From Maricaulis sp. (GTDB lineage: Bacteria > Pseudomonadota > Alphaproteobacteria > Caulobacterales > Maricaulaceae): a DNA stretch of 64,000 nt. The stretch is taken from assembly GCF_017643475.1 (NCBI RefSeq), contig NZ_JAEPNI010000002.1, positions 558,001 through 622,000 on the forward strand, in the 5' to 3' direction. Below are positions 7,687 through 16,978 of the stretch, piece after piece (within the stretch, counting starts at the first letter, position 1; every line of letters starts with the position of its first letter). The position numbers and the translations under genes are program-made. The notes under the pieces were generated by a model, which saw only the letters and a list, made by a program, of their open reading frames with translations, did no database searches and was not told the origin of the DNA.

Positions 7687-8987
7687 TCGCCAGCAACCCA
7701 GTCGGCCATGCGATCGATCGCCTCGATGACATTCGGGGCGATTTTTCGCAGGCCGTCCCGGTCCAGCGCCAATCCGCTGGCCGCCGCCTCCAGGGCCGGG
7801 CCGCCATCAAAATCGACAAAGGCGAGGCGCAGGGAGAGCTCGCTTTCCGGACGCCCGAAGGCAATGCCGGGCAGTGTCGCCACGCCGGTATCATCGAGCA
7901 TGCGGGCGCACAGGGTGCGGCTGTCGGTGATACCGCGTGCGGCAAGCTTGTCGCGCAGGCGTTCGAAATTGGGGAAGGCGTAAAACCCGCCGCGAATGGC
8001 ATTGAGCTCGGCCCCGGCACCGGTCAGGCGCGTGCTGACATAATCGGCCAGCGCCGCCAGCACGGTTCGCGAGCCCGCCAGATAGGCCTCGATATCCTCG
8101 CCACCGTCAAACGCAACACAGGCCGCGTGCTGGATGGGTGCGGAGACGGAAGTATAGGTCTCGCTCGCGGCGCTCGCCATCGCCTGCCGCAACCAGGCCA
8201 GTGATTTCGGAAAGGCAAAAAAGCCGAGCCGCCATCCCCCTGCCCCGGCCCATTTGGACAGGCCGTCGGAAATGATCGTGCCACCGCGATAATGTCGCGC
8301 CATCGAGGCGTGTTGTCCGTCAAACTGGACGCCACCATAAATCTCGTCAGACAGCACCAGGACACGATGATCCCGGGCCACGCCGGCGATCTCGTTGAGC
8401 GCTTCGGGGGCGTAGGCGGAGCCAGTCGGATTTCCCGGCGAGTTGATGATCATCAGGCGCGGGCGTGCGGGATCATCACTGCAGAGCTCACGCAAGGCCC
8501 CACCTGTTACACCCAGCCCGTTCTCGATCTCGGTCGGGAGCCAGGTAATCGGACGGCCGAGGATATGCGCCTGCGGGGCGTAGGACACCCAGCTGGGCGT
8601 CGGGATGACCAGATCACCGTAATAGGCCATCTGGACCAGGAACATCAGCTCCTTGGTGCCCGGCCCGACAAGAATGTCCTCGGGGTCGAAATTGAGGTCC
8701 TGGGTGCGTTTGAGATAGCCGCAGATCGAGGCCCGCAGCTTGTGCAGGCCCTGGACCGGCAGATAGTCCTTCTGGTGGGCATTGTCTGCCAGCGCCTGGC
8801 GCAGGCGTTCCGGCACCGGAAAGGGCGATTGCCCCAGCCCCAGCCGAAAGACCTCCCGCCCCTCGGCCTGGAGCGCTGCAGATCGTTCATTGATCTCCAG
8901 CGTTGCAGACAAGGGAAGCCCGCGCAGATTGATGTTCAGCTGGACAGCGGGTGAGAGCTCTAGCGGTTCGGGAGGTGTCTGGGTCAT
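7677..8987 (-). CDS. PLP-dependent class I/II aminotransferase
   Basis: About 436 residues (ATG 8987; a GTG at 9011 would add 8; neither has a strong ribosome site). Fold-type I motifs appear in order: GPGTKELMFLVQMAYYG, NSPGNPTG, LSDEIYGG and the Schiff-base region SDGLSKWAGAGGWRLGF, where K binds PLP. The closing R in LSLRLAFVDFDGG binds the substrate carboxylate. Overall it looks like the aspartate/tyrosine/aromatic aminotransferase group; the amino acid used cannot be read from sequence. It is downstream of, and co-oriented with, no clear partner. Confidence 0.88.
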   Translation of the reverse strand: MTQTPPEPLELSPAVQLNINLRGLPLSATLEINERSAALQAEGREVFRLGLGQSPFPVPERLRQALADNAHQKDYLPVQGLHKLRASICGYLKRTQDLNFDPEDILVGPGTKELMFLVQMAYYGDLVIPTPSWVSYAPQAHILGRPITWLPTEIENGLGVTGGALRELCSDDPARPRLMIINSPGNPTGSAYAPEALNEIAGVARDHRVLVLSDEIYGGVQFDGQHASMARHYRGGTIISDGLSKWAGAGGWRLGFFAFPKSLAWLRQAMASAASETYTSVSAPIQHAACVAFDGGEDIEAYLAGSRTVLAALADYVSTRLTGAGAELNAIRGGFYAFPNFERLRDKLAARGITDSRTLCARMLDDTGVATLPGIAFGRPESELSLRLAFVDFDGGPALEAAASGLALDRDGLRKIAPNVIEAIDRMADWVAGDQA

Positions 8988-9041
8988 TCCAGCATATTTA
9001 CCGGGAATCACGGGTCCGACCAGATGAATTCGAACGGTGAC

Positions 9042-9824
9042 TTAGGCGTCGCGATCCTGGACCGCACCGGCCAGACGCTCACGCGTGGTCGGGTTGCGGT
9101 AGAAGATGTGCGTCCCGATCGTGCGGGTGCGGATCAGCGTGTCATTCCAGATCGGGTCAACGGCGACCGTGTGATAGTGCGTCGCGCGACGCGTATTGTC
9201 CGGGCGGAAGCCCATATAGACATGCAGGGCCACTTCCTGGGAGCGCGTCCAGGCACGACCGCGCGGCGCGCGATCCATGGAACCGTCACAGGTGAAGGAG
9301 AACTGGCAACCGGTGCGGCGCTCGGAACCCTGGTAGACAACACCGCAGATCGAACCGGGATAATAGCGGCTCGCCTGGCGGTTCATCACAACCTGGGCCA
9401 CAGCCACCTGGCCATCACGCGGCTCGCTGCGCGCCTCGTAATAGATCGCTTCGGACAGGCAGTTCAGCTCATTGGCCTGCAGGCGGGCATCATCGAAATG
9501 CGCAAAATCGAAGGTCCGCAGCGCGGCGAGTGAACGCGAATCGATGCGCACACCATTGTCGCGGTCGGCAACCAGCTGCAGGGCGCCCATGGCGATCCGG
9601 CCAGCTTGCTCGGTATCGTTGACTTCTGTGGCCTCGAGGTAACGAGAGGCCAGCGCCATGACGGCCAGGTTCTCGTCCTGCACGCGAGCGCGGGTCGAGG
9701 CGACATTCATGGCCAGGACCATGGCGGCGCACAACAGCAGCATCGCCAGCAAGTGAATTGCTGTCGCGACCTGCTTTTGCTGGCTGCGTGCCGTGTCCAT
9801 ATCCATGCGCTCTATCGAACTCAT
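9042..9824 (-). CDS. SleB/CwlJ-type cell wall hydrolase
   Basis: 260 residues. One N-terminal membrane anchor (AIHLLAMLLLCAAMVLAMNV, residues ~22-41) places the rest in the periplasm. The Hydrolase_2 domain begins at LNCLSEAIYYEARSE, whose E is the expected catalytic glutamate, then VAVAQVVMNRQAS, CGVVYQG, CQFSFTCDG and the C-terminal THYHTVAVDPIWND. The family cuts peptidoglycan glycan strands; in non-sporulating alphaproteobacteria it is thought to act in wall remodelling. A promoter (9904-9932) lies 80 bp upstream. Confidence 0.88.
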   Translation of the reverse strand: MSSIERMDMDTARSQQKQVATAIHLLAMLLLCAAMVLAMNVASTRARVQDENLAVMALASRYLEATEVNDTEQAGRIAMGALQLVADRDNGVRIDSRSLAALRTFDFAHFDDARLQANELNCLSEAIYYEARSEPRDGQVAVAQVVMNRQASRYYPGSICGVVYQGSERRTGCQFSFTCDGSMDRAPRGRAWTRSQEVALHVYMGFRPDNTRRATHYHTVAVDPIWNDTLIRTRTIGTHIFYRNPTTRERLAGAVQDRDA

Positions 9825-9903
9825 CTCGTTAACTTAGCCGCATCGTGTCTCGACGCGCCTATCATGAAAAATTGCAATGAATCTTCCATGAATTTAGCGC
9901 GCC

Positions 9904-9932
9904 TTCCTATTGGGCCGGACCATAATGGTCAA
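9904..9932 (-). promoter_or_regulatory. Promoter upstream of the SleB-type gene
   Basis: Minus strand TTGACC (9927-9932), 17-bp spacer, TAGGAA (9904-9909). It fits the TTGAnn/TAGnnn form seen before glyQ, atpI and gcvT in this window. It gives a leader of roughly 75 nt. Confidence 0.45.
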
Positions 9933-9962
9933 GCACCACGTAGGCTTACAAATATGAAATGA

Positions 9963-9984
9963 ATCGCTTCCCGAAAGAAGCGAT
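9963..9984 (-). terminator. Terminator after ppdK
   Basis: Stem ATCGCTTC/GAAGCGAT (9963-9970 with 9977-9984, loop of 6) lies 26 bp past the ppdK stop; the minus strand continues with a T-rich tcatttcatattt. The plus strand is also T-rich afterwards. Confidence 0.65.
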
Positions 9985-10010
9985 CCGTTTCTTTACTTTT
10001 TATCAACCAC

Positions 10011-12686
10011 TTAAGACTGGCGGCGAAGGCGTGCCTGAGCGGCCGCCAGACGCGCAATTGGCACGCGGTATGGCGAACAGGACACATAATCCAGGCCCGT
10101 TTCCTCACAGAAATCAATGGAGGACGGGTCGCCACCGTGTTCGCCGCAGATACCCAGCTTGAGGCCTTCACGGGTGGCCCGACCCCGTTCCGCAGCGATT
10201 CGCACGAGGTCTCCGACCCCGTCCTTGTCGAGCGAGACAAACGGGTCCTTCTCGAAAATACCCGCTTCCAGATAATCGCCCAGGAACTTGCCGGCATCAT
10301 CGCGCGACAGGCCGAAGGTCGTCTGGGTCAGATCATTCGTGCCGAAGGAGAAGAATTCCGCATCATGGGCGATATCCCCCGCACGCAGGGCCGCACGCGG
10401 AAGCTCGATCATGGTGCCGATCAGGTATTGCGGCTGACCGCCGGTTTCCTCGGCCACGGCCTGGGCCACGCCCGCGACACGCGCCTTGAGGATGGCCAGC
10501 TCGGCAGAGGTCGCGACCAGCGGGATCATCACCTCGGCCACCGGTTTCACACCGGTTTCCTTTTCGACAGCCACCTGGGCTTCGAAAATGGCGCGGGCCT
10601 GCATCTCGTAGATTTCCGGATAGGTGATACCCAGACGACAGCCGCGATGTCCCAGCATCGGATTGCTTTCCGCCAGGTCGCGTGCCCGCTGCATCAGCTG
10701 ATCTGCGGACAGGCCGGTCGCGGCAGCAACATCGGCTACGTCCTCTTCGGTGTGCGGCAGGAATTCGTGCAGCGGCGGATCCAGCAGGCGGATCGTGGCC
10801 GGACGGGTTTCCATGATGCGGAAGATGGCTTTGAAGTCATCGCGCTGCATCGGCAGGATCTTGTCCAGCGCCGTCACGCGGCCGTCCTGGCCATCGGACA
10901 GGATCATCTCGCGCACCGCCGCGATGCGGTCGGCATCAAAGAACATGTGCTCAGTCCGGCAAAGGCCGATGCCCTCGGCACCGAACTCGACCGCCGTCTG
11001 ACAATCAGCCGGGGTTTCCGCATTGGTACGGACCTTCATGCGGCGCGACGCGTCTGCCCAGCTCATCAGCTTGGCAAAATCACCGGTCAATTCCGGCTTG
11101 ATCATCTTGGCTTCGCCAAACAGGACCTGGCCGGAGGCGCCATCAATGGTGATGATCTCGCCATCGGTGATGGTGCGGCGCCCAACCGTGAACTGCTTGC
11201 TGGCATAATCGATCTTGATTTGGCCGGCGCCGGAGACACACGGGCGGCCCATGCCGCGCGCCACCACAGCGGCGTGTGAGGTCATGCCGCCACGCGCGGT
11301 GACAATGCCTTCAGCGGCATGCATGCCGTGAATGTCTTCCGGCGAGGTCTCGATGCGCACGAGAATGACCTTCTCACCGTCCTTGGCACGCGCTTCTGCC
11401 TCGTCACTGTCGAACACGACGGCGCCGCAAGCCGCGCCCGGCGAGGCGGGCAGACCGGCGGTCAGCACGTCACGCGTGGCTTCCGGATCGAGTGTCGGGT
11501 GCAGCAGCTGGTCCAGCTGCGCCGGGTCCACACGCATCACCGCGTCAGTCTCGGAGATCAGGCCTTCGCTGGCCATGTCGACAGCGATTTTCAGCGCGGC
11601 CTTGGCCGTGCGCTTGCCGTTGCGGGTCTGCAGCATCCACAGGCGACCACGCTCGACCGTGAATTCGATATCCTGCATGTCGCGATAGTGGCGCTCGAGC
11701 TTGTCGAACACCGCGGCCAGCTCGGCATAGCTGTCCGGCAGGGCCTGTTCCATGGACGGTGACGGATCCCCCATCTTCTCGCGCATCGCCTCGGTCAGGC
11801 ATTGCGGCGTACGGATGCCGGCAACGACGTCCTCGCCCTGGGCGTTGATCAGGAATTCGCCGTAATAGCCGGTGTCGCCGGTAGACGGGTCACGCGTGAA
11901 GGCCACGCCGGTCGCAGACGTCTCGCCCATATTGCCAAACACCATAGCCTGGACATTGACGGCGGTGCCCCAGCTGGCCGGGATATCGTGCAGCTTGCGA
12001 TAGGTCTTGGCGCGATCGGTCATCCACGAGCCGAAGACAGCGCCAATGGCGCCCCACAGCTGTTCGCGCGGGTCGGACGGGAAGTCGCGGCCCAGCTCGC
12101 TGGCCGCAGCCTGCTTGTATTCGCGAACAATGGTTTCCCAGTCTTCCGCCGTCAGCTCGGTATCCAGGGAGTAGTCATTCTCTTCCTTGAAGCTCTCCAG
12201 GATGTCTTCGAAAATGCCGTGATCCACGCCCATGACGACGTCGGAATACATCTGGATGAAACGGCGATAGCTGTCATAGGCGAACCGACGATCGCCGGAG
12301 AGCTGGGCCAGGCCTTCCGCGGTTTCGTCATTGAGGCCCAGATTGAGCACCGTATCCATCATGCCCGGCATGGAGGCGCGGGCACCGGAGCGGACCGAGA
12401 CCAGCAGTGGATTGGACGGATCACCGAACTTCTTGTCGACGGCGGCTTCCAGCTGCGCCAGCGCAGCCTCGACCTGGCCGTTCAGTTCGCCGGGATACTG
12501 GCGGTCATTTTCATAGAACGCGGTACACACACCAGTGGTGATGGTGAAACCCGGCGGAACCGGCAGGCCCAGCTTGGCCATCTCGGCGAGGTTGGCACCC
12601 TTGCCGCCAAGCAGCTCACGCATGCCGGCTTCACCTTCGGAATTGCCACCGCCAAAGGCGTAGACCCATTTCGTGTCAGCGTTCAT
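10011..12686 (-). CDS. ppdK: Pyruvate, phosphate dikinase
   Basis: 891 residues from the ATG at 12686 (GGGGA about 10 nt upstream); the frame opens further upstream but only into the glyS stop. It converts pyruvate, ATP and phosphate to PEP, AMP and pyrophosphate. The N-terminal ATP-grasp domain starts GGKGANLAEMAKLGLPVPPGF. The swivelling phosphohistidine domain has GGMTSHAAVVARGMG, with the catalytic His and the preceding regulatory Thr. The C-terminal PEP/pyruvate barrel has SFGTNDLTQTTFGLSRDD and GICGEHGGDP with the acid/base Cys. It is the last gene of the glyQ operon, 16 nt after glyS, a linkage common in alphaproteobacteria. A hairpin follows. Confidence 0.97.
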   Translation of the reverse strand: MNADTKWVYAFGGGNSEGEAGMRELLGGKGANLAEMAKLGLPVPPGFTITTGVCTAFYENDRQYPGELNGQVEAALAQLEAAVDKKFGDPSNPLLVSVRSGARASMPGMMDTVLNLGLNDETAEGLAQLSGDRRFAYDSYRRFIQMYSDVVMGVDHGIFEDILESFKEENDYSLDTELTAEDWETIVREYKQAAASELGRDFPSDPREQLWGAIGAVFGSWMTDRAKTYRKLHDIPASWGTAVNVQAMVFGNMGETSATGVAFTRDPSTGDTGYYGEFLINAQGEDVVAGIRTPQCLTEAMREKMGDPSPSMEQALPDSYAELAAVFDKLERHYRDMQDIEFTVERGRLWMLQTRNGKRTAKAALKIAVDMASEGLISETDAVMRVDPAQLDQLLHPTLDPEATRDVLTAGLPASPGAACGAVVFDSDEAEARAKDGEKVILVRIETSPEDIHGMHAAEGIVTARGGMTSHAAVVARGMGRPCVSGAGQIKIDYASKQFTVGRRTITDGEIITIDGASGQVLFGEAKMIKPELTGDFAKLMSWADASRRMKVRTNAETPADCQTAVEFGAEGIGLCRTEHMFFDADRIAAVREMILSDGQDGRVTALDKILPMQRDDFKAIFRIMETRPATIRLLDPPLHEFLPHTEEDVADVAAATGLSADQLMQRARDLAESNPMLGHRGCRLGITYPEIYEMQARAIFEAQVAVEKETGVKPVAEVMIPLVATSAELAILKARVAGVAQAVAEETGGQPQYLIGTMIELPRAALRAGDIAHDAEFFSFGTNDLTQTTFGLSRDDAGKFLGDYLEAGIFEKDPFVSLDKDGVGDLVRIAAERGRATREGLKLGICGEHGGDPSSIDFCEETGLDYVSCSPYRVPIARLAAAQARLRRQS

Positions 12687-12702
12687 TTGCTTTTGTCCCC
12701 AG

Positions 12703-14844
12703 CTAACCCTCAATCCGGCTGAAATCGGCGACGGAAGAGATCGCCTCGCGGATATCGGAAAGAAGTAGAAGTCGGTTGCGACGCAGGCCTGCGTCATCGG
12801 CATTTACAGTGACCGTGTCAAAGAAAGCGTCAATCGGCGCCCGCAACATGGCCAGTGCCGCCATCGCGGCAGTGAAGTCTTCCGCCTCGAGCGCGGCCTT
12901 GGCTTTCGGGCCGGCATCGGCCAGCGCTGCCATCAACGCCTTTTCTGCATCCTCGACAGCGGCAGCGGCGTCATGATGACCTTCCGGCATGTCGTCGGTC
13001 TTGTTGAGAATATTCGACGCCCGCTTGAACCCGGCCAGCAGCGCGGTGCCATCCTCGGTATCGAGGAAAGCCTGCAGCGCCCGCGAGCGCGCGGTCACAC
13101 GGACGAGGTCGTCATCACCAAGTGCGAACACAGCGTCGATGACATCATGGCGGATGCCCTCATCGCGCAGGTGGACTTTCAGGCGGTGTGCGAAGAAGGC
13201 GAGAATACTGGGTAGGATCTCCGTCGCGACCATCCGATTCTGTTCGCCGGATCCATACTCAAAGGTGTCGTGACCTGTCAGGTTCTTCAACACCGTGCCA
13301 TCTTCACACAACCAGAAATAGCCGCTCTGGCAGGCAACAAACCCAATTTCCTTCCGGAGCGAAAGACGGAAGTTCCCATCCAGTACAATCCGGATCACAC
13401 CCAGTGCGGCACGACGCAACGCGAATGGGTCTTTTGAACCGGTCGGTTTTTCGTCGATAGCCCAGAAGCCGACCAGCGTGTCGAGCTTGTCGGCGAGTGC
13501 GACGGCCGCGGAAACCGGCTCGACCGGGACTTCGTCAGACGGGCCTTGCGGCTTGTAGTGGGCCTTGATGGCGTCGGCGACAGCGGCATCCTCGCCCTGT
13601 TCCAGGGCGTAATAACGTCCCATCGCGCCCTGGAGTTCGGGGAATTCATAGACCATCTCGGAGACGAGATCCGCCTTGGCGAGTTCAGCCGCCTTCGCAG
13701 CCTTCGACGGATTGGCCTCAACCAGCGGAGCCAAGTTCCTCGCCACGGCGGCAACTCGGCGGACCTTGTCCGCCACCGTGCCCAGTTTTTCATGGAAGGT
13801 GATCTTGGAGAGCTGGTCCGCCATCTCGGAGAGCGGCGTCTTGCGGTCATTGTCCCAGAAGTGACGGGCATCGGACAGGCGCGCGGACAGCACGCGGGAA
13901 TTGCCCGCGGCGATGGCCTTACCACCATCGGGGGCCTGCTGGTTGGCCACCGTCACGAAATGCGCCGACAGCTTGTTTGTCTTCGGATCGCGCACCGCGA
14001 AATACTTCTGGTGCGTCTTCATGGTCAGGGTGATGACTTCCGGCGGCAGGTCCAGGAAATCCGGATCCATCTCGCCCAGCACCGGCACCGGCCATTCGAC
14101 CAGACCGCACACCTCGTTGAGGAGGCCCTGGTCCTCGACCAGTTCCAGACCGGCATCGCCGCAAGCCTTCGTCGCGCCATCCATGATCAGGCGCTTGCGC
14201 TCGTCTGCATCAATGGTGACATGGCCCGCGCCTTCCAGCTGCGCCTTGTAGTCATCCCAGCCCGTGACCGTGAACGGACCACGACCGGCGACACGGTGGC
14301 CCTCGGTTTCATTGCCGGCCTCCAGGCCGAACACCTTGACCGGCACGACGGCGCCATCAAACACGCACAGGATCCGCTGGATCGGGCGCACCCAGCGCTG
14401 GGCCTTTTCGCCCTCACCGATCTTCATGGATTTCGGCCAGTGGAAGTTCGACAGGATGGCCGGGATCGCATCGGTCAGGACGTCCGTCGTCTGGCGGCCC
14501 GGCTTGTCGATCAGGGCGACCCAGAACGCGCCCTTCTTGTCTTCACGCTGTTCGCAGGCGTCCAGGCTGTCCAGACCTGCGCCGCGCAGGAAACCTTCAA
14601 CCGCCTTGTCCGGCGCGCCCACACGCGGGCCCTTGCGCTCCTCGCGCACATCCTCGGCCTTCGCCGGCAGGCCGGACATGGTCACGACCAGGCGGCGCGC
14701 ACCGACATAGGATGCGGTTTCAGCAGCCTTGAGACCGGCCTCGCCCAGCGCCTTGACCATGGCAGCTTCCAGGTCATTGGCGGCCTTGGCCTGCATGCCA
14801 GCGGGAATTTCCTCGCAGAAAATTTCGAAAAGGAGGTCGGACAT
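12703..14844 (-). CDS. glyS: Glycyl-tRNA synthetase beta subunit
   Basis: 713 residues from the ATG at 14844 (AGGG 7 nt upstream); upstream codons of the open frame fall in the preceding gene. The start MSDLLFEIFCEEIPAGMQ is diagnostic of the beta chain of the bacterial alpha2beta2 GlyRS, as are HDSVGA-like regions: VSKITFHEKLGTVADK, LVSEMVYEFPELQGAMGRYYA and VALADKLDTLVGFWA with the HD-like core. The C-terminal anticodon-binding region ends in FDTVTVNADD. It is 2 nt downstream of the GFA gene and works with GlyQ, encoded upstream in the same operon. Confidence 0.97.
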   Translation of the reverse strand: MSDLLFEIFCEEIPAGMQAKAANDLEAAMVKALGEAGLKAAETASYVGARRLVVTMSGLPAKAEDVREERKGPRVGAPDKAVEGFLRGAGLDSLDACEQREDKKGAFWVALIDKPGRQTTDVLTDAIPAILSNFHWPKSMKIGEGEKAQRWVRPIQRILCVFDGAVVPVKVFGLEAGNETEGHRVAGRGPFTVTGWDDYKAQLEGAGHVTIDADERKRLIMDGATKACGDAGLELVEDQGLLNEVCGLVEWPVPVLGEMDPDFLDLPPEVITLTMKTHQKYFAVRDPKTNKLSAHFVTVANQQAPDGGKAIAAGNSRVLSARLSDARHFWDNDRKTPLSEMADQLSKITFHEKLGTVADKVRRVAAVARNLAPLVEANPSKAAKAAELAKADLVSEMVYEFPELQGAMGRYYALEQGEDAAVADAIKAHYKPQGPSDEVPVEPVSAAVALADKLDTLVGFWAIDEKPTGSKDPFALRRAALGVIRIVLDGNFRLSLRKEIGFVACQSGYFWLCEDGTVLKNLTGHDTFEYGSGEQNRMVATEILPSILAFFAHRLKVHLRDEGIRHDVIDAVFALGDDDLVRVTARSRALQAFLDTEDGTALLAGFKRASNILNKTDDMPEGHHDAAAAVEDAEKALMAALADAGPKAKAALEAEDFTAAMAALAMLRAPIDAFFDTVTVNADDAGLRRNRLLLLSDIREAISSVADFSRIEG

Positions 14845-14846
14845 TG

Positions 14847-15338
14847 TTACCCTGCCAGAGACGCTTGCTGGTGCGCCCATTTTTCTTTCAGCGCCGTATA
14901 ACCGTCTTCCGGCGCCTTTTCATAGATCAGATCGGTCTCGTCGAATTTCATCCAGGCCTGGGCGCTGCGCGTCCAGATATGCCCGACCGGCCGCAGCTCG
15001 CCTGCACCATCCAGCGTGCCCGCACGCACGGTGATGCTGTCACGGCCTTCGGTATCGTGCATCAGGCGGCCCCCGCAATCGGGACAGCACCAGCCGATTT
15101 TTCCATTGCCGCTGTCAGCGACAAAATCAAAGCGTTTCGGCTCGCCCTTGATGAAGGCAAACCCGTCGCGCGGGACCAGCATGGACATGGCAAAGGCGCT
15201 ACCGCCCTGGGCCTGGCAATTGGTGCAGTGACAGCAATACAGCGCCGTCGGCTCGCACGTCACGGCGTAACGCACGCCGCCGCACTGGCACCCGCCCTCC
15301 CGGGGAAAGCTCATCGCTGGCATGGCCTGCTCCGGCAT
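14847..15338 (-). CDS. GFA/CENP-V family zinc protein (canonical copy)
   Basis: 163 residues. GFA fold: GGCQCGGVRY, then LYCCHCTNCQAQGGSAF carrying the CxCxxC zinc ligands, and WCCPDCGGRL with the last pair. Members are called glutathione-dependent formaldehyde-activating enzyme-like or CENP-V proteins, but activity is rarely proven. It starts in a TGATG overlap with the stop of the paralogue at 15338-15802, so translation is coupled, and sits between glyQ and glyS. Confidence 0.85.
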   Translation of the reverse strand: MPEQAMPAMSFPREGGCQCGGVRYAVTCEPTALYCCHCTNCQAQGGSAFAMSMLVPRDGFAFIKGEPKRFDFVADSGNGKIGWCCPDCGGRLMHDTEGRDSITVRAGTLDGAGELRPVGHIWTRSAQAWMKFDETDLIYEKAPEDGYTALKEKWAHQQASLAG

Positions 15339-15802
15339 CAGGCGTGCTCCTGTGCGGCCCAGCGCTCCATGAGCGCGTAATAGCCGTCATCGGGGGCTTC
15401 TTCGTAAATCAGGTCATCTTCGTGCAGGACCACCCAGTCCTGGGCCGACTTCACCCAGATATGCCCGACCGGACGCAGCTGGGCACGATCATCCAGACAG
15501 CTGGCGCGCACGGACAGGGATGGATTGCCCTGGGTATCATTGGCGATGCGCGTTCCGCATTTGTCGCAGAACAGGCCCATCTTGGGCTTTTTCGCCGTGC
15601 TTTCCTTCTTGATCTCAAACGCGGTCGGTCCGCCCTTGAGAAACTTGAAGCCTTCACGCGGCACCAGCAGCGACATGGAAAACGCCGACGACGTCTCCTG
15701 CTGGCTGGCCTCGCTGTGATTGCAATACAGCGTCAGCGGCCGCTCGGTAATCTCGAACCGGATCGCACCACACTGACAACCGCCGCGCATGGGGAGTTTC
15801 AT
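15338..15802 (-). CDS. GFA family protein lacking part of the zinc site
   Basis: 154 residues, clearly paralogous to the next gene. It keeps [10 protein letters not shown] at the start, [15 protein letters not shown] in the middle and [10 protein letters not shown] near the end. The central site that should read CxHCxxC reads [10 protein letters not shown]: the second and third cysteines are serines (AGC codons at 15713-15715 and 15704-15706 on the minus strand), with no length change. One zinc site is therefore probably lost while the fold remains. ATGA overlap with the glyQ stop suggests coupled translation. Confidence 0.85.
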   Translation of the reverse strand: MKLPMRGGCQCGAIRFEITERPLTLYCNHSEASQQETSSAFSMSLLVPREGFKFLKGGPTAFEIKKESTAKKPKMGLFCDKCGTRIANDTQGNPSLSVRASCLDDRAQLRPVGHIWVKSAQDWVVLHEDDLIYEEAPDDGYYALMERWAAQEHA

Positions 15803-16689
15803 GAGGATTTCTCCAGCGCCGCGCGTTCGCTGGCGACCCAGGCTTCGGCACAGCCCTTGGCGAGTTCGCGCACACGGGCGATCCAGCTGGCACGTTCAGC
15901 CACGGAAATAGCGCCGCGCGCATCGACCAGGTTGAACAGGTGCGAGGCCTTGAGTGCAAAGTCATAGGCCGGCAGCGGCAAAGGCTTGTCCAGCGCCAGC
16001 AGCGCCTTGCACTGATCGGCTGCCTCCTCGAACCAGCGGGTCAGGATCTCGACATCGGCGTGGTTGAAATTGAAATCGGAATACTGGCGCTCGGCTTCCT
16101 GGAAGACGTCGCCGTATTTCATGCCGGCGCCGTTGAAATCGAGGTCGTAGACATTCTCGACGCCCTGCACATACATCGCCAGGCGTTCCAGGCCATAGGT
16201 CAGCTCGCCGGAGACGAGATCGACATCCAGCCCGCCAACCTGCTGGAAATAGGTGAACTGGCTGACTTCCATACCGTCACACCAGACTTCCCAGCCCAGG
16301 CCCCAGGCCCCCACGGTCGGGTTTTCCCAGTCATCCTCGACAAAGCGCACATCATGCAGCTTGCGGTCAATACCGATGGCGTCGAGCGAACCGAGATAGA
16401 GATCCTGGATATTGGCCGGGCACGGCTTCAGCAGCACCTGGAACTGGTAATAGTGCTGCAGGCGGTTCGGGTTCTCGCCGAAACGGCCATCTGCCGGACG
16501 GCGCGAGGGCTGCACATACGCCGCTTTCCACGGGCGCGGCCCCAGCGAGCGCAGGGTCGTGGCCGGATGCAGCGTGCCCGCGCCCACCTCGACATCATAA
16601 GGCTGCAGGATGGCGCAGCCATGCGAGGCCCAATAAGCCTGTAGACGGAGGATCAGGTCCTGGAAGGAGGGTGCGGATTGGTCAGCCAT
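15799..16689 (-). CDS. glyQ: Glycyl-tRNA synthetase alpha subunit
   Basis: 296 residues from ATG 16689, which begins the typical [18 protein letters not shown]; the extra 16 upstream codons are not conserved in character. Class II synthetase core motifs are visible: [36 protein letters not shown] and [11 protein letters not shown]. The protein charges tRNA-Gly as an alpha2beta2 complex with GlyS. First gene of a five-gene operon with a promoter at 16734-16762. Confidence 0.97.
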   Translation of the reverse strand: MADQSAPSFQDLILRLQAYWASHGCAILQPYDVEVGAGTLHPATTLRSLGPRPWKAAYVQPSRRPADGRFGENPNRLQHYYQFQVLLKPCPANIQDLYLGSLDAIGIDRKLHDVRFVEDDWENPTVGAWGLGWEVWCDGMEVSQFTYFQQVGGLDVDLVSGELTYGLERLAMYVQGVENVYDLDFNGAGMKYGDVFQEAERQYSDFNFNHADVEILTRWFEEAADQCKALLALDKPLPLPAYDFALKASHLFNLVDARGAISVAERASWIARVRELAKGCAEAWVASERAALEKSS

Positions 16690-16733
16690 GTAAGGATATC
16701 CCGGCGGGAAAGGCGTTACTCGAATTCGTCGCG

Positions 16734-16762
16734 ACACTAGGCGTGCCCGCCTTTGTAATCAA
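16734..16762 (-). promoter_or_regulatory. Promoter of the glyQ operon
   Basis: Minus strand TTGATT (16757-16762), 17-bp spacer, TAGTGT (16734-16739), 45 bp before the glyQ start. Same TTGAnn/TAGnnT form as the atpI and gcvT promoters. Confidence 0.55.
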
Positions 16763-16807
16763 GCACTCAGACCTTGTTTCGCTGCACTGCGGAAGATGTG
16801 TGGCCTT

Positions 16808-16975
16808 GCCCCCTCACCCCGTTTGAAATCCTCCCCACCGGGGAGGGGGACCGCGAAGCGGTGGAGGGGCCGAAGCGCGCCAGCGCTGAGGCAGGCTCGC
16901 TGCGCTCGCCCCCTTCGCCTCCACAGCGTTCCGGCACTTCCCCAGAGGGGAAGATATCGGCTCAGGGCGATAAAG
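16808..16975. repeat. REP-like intergenic repeat
   Basis: This non-coding stretch between glyQ and the TrmN6-like gene is built of palindromes: CTCCCCACCGGGGAG (16831-16845) and CTTCCCCAGAGGGGAAG (16937-16953), separated by GC-rich arms including gtggaggggc and gcctccac. The layout (CCCCTCACCCCGTTTGAAA, then CTCCCCACCGGGGAGG) recalls the intergenic repeats dispersed in Caulobacterales genomes. No second copy occurs in this window. Confidence 0.6.
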
Positions 16976-16978
16976 GGG

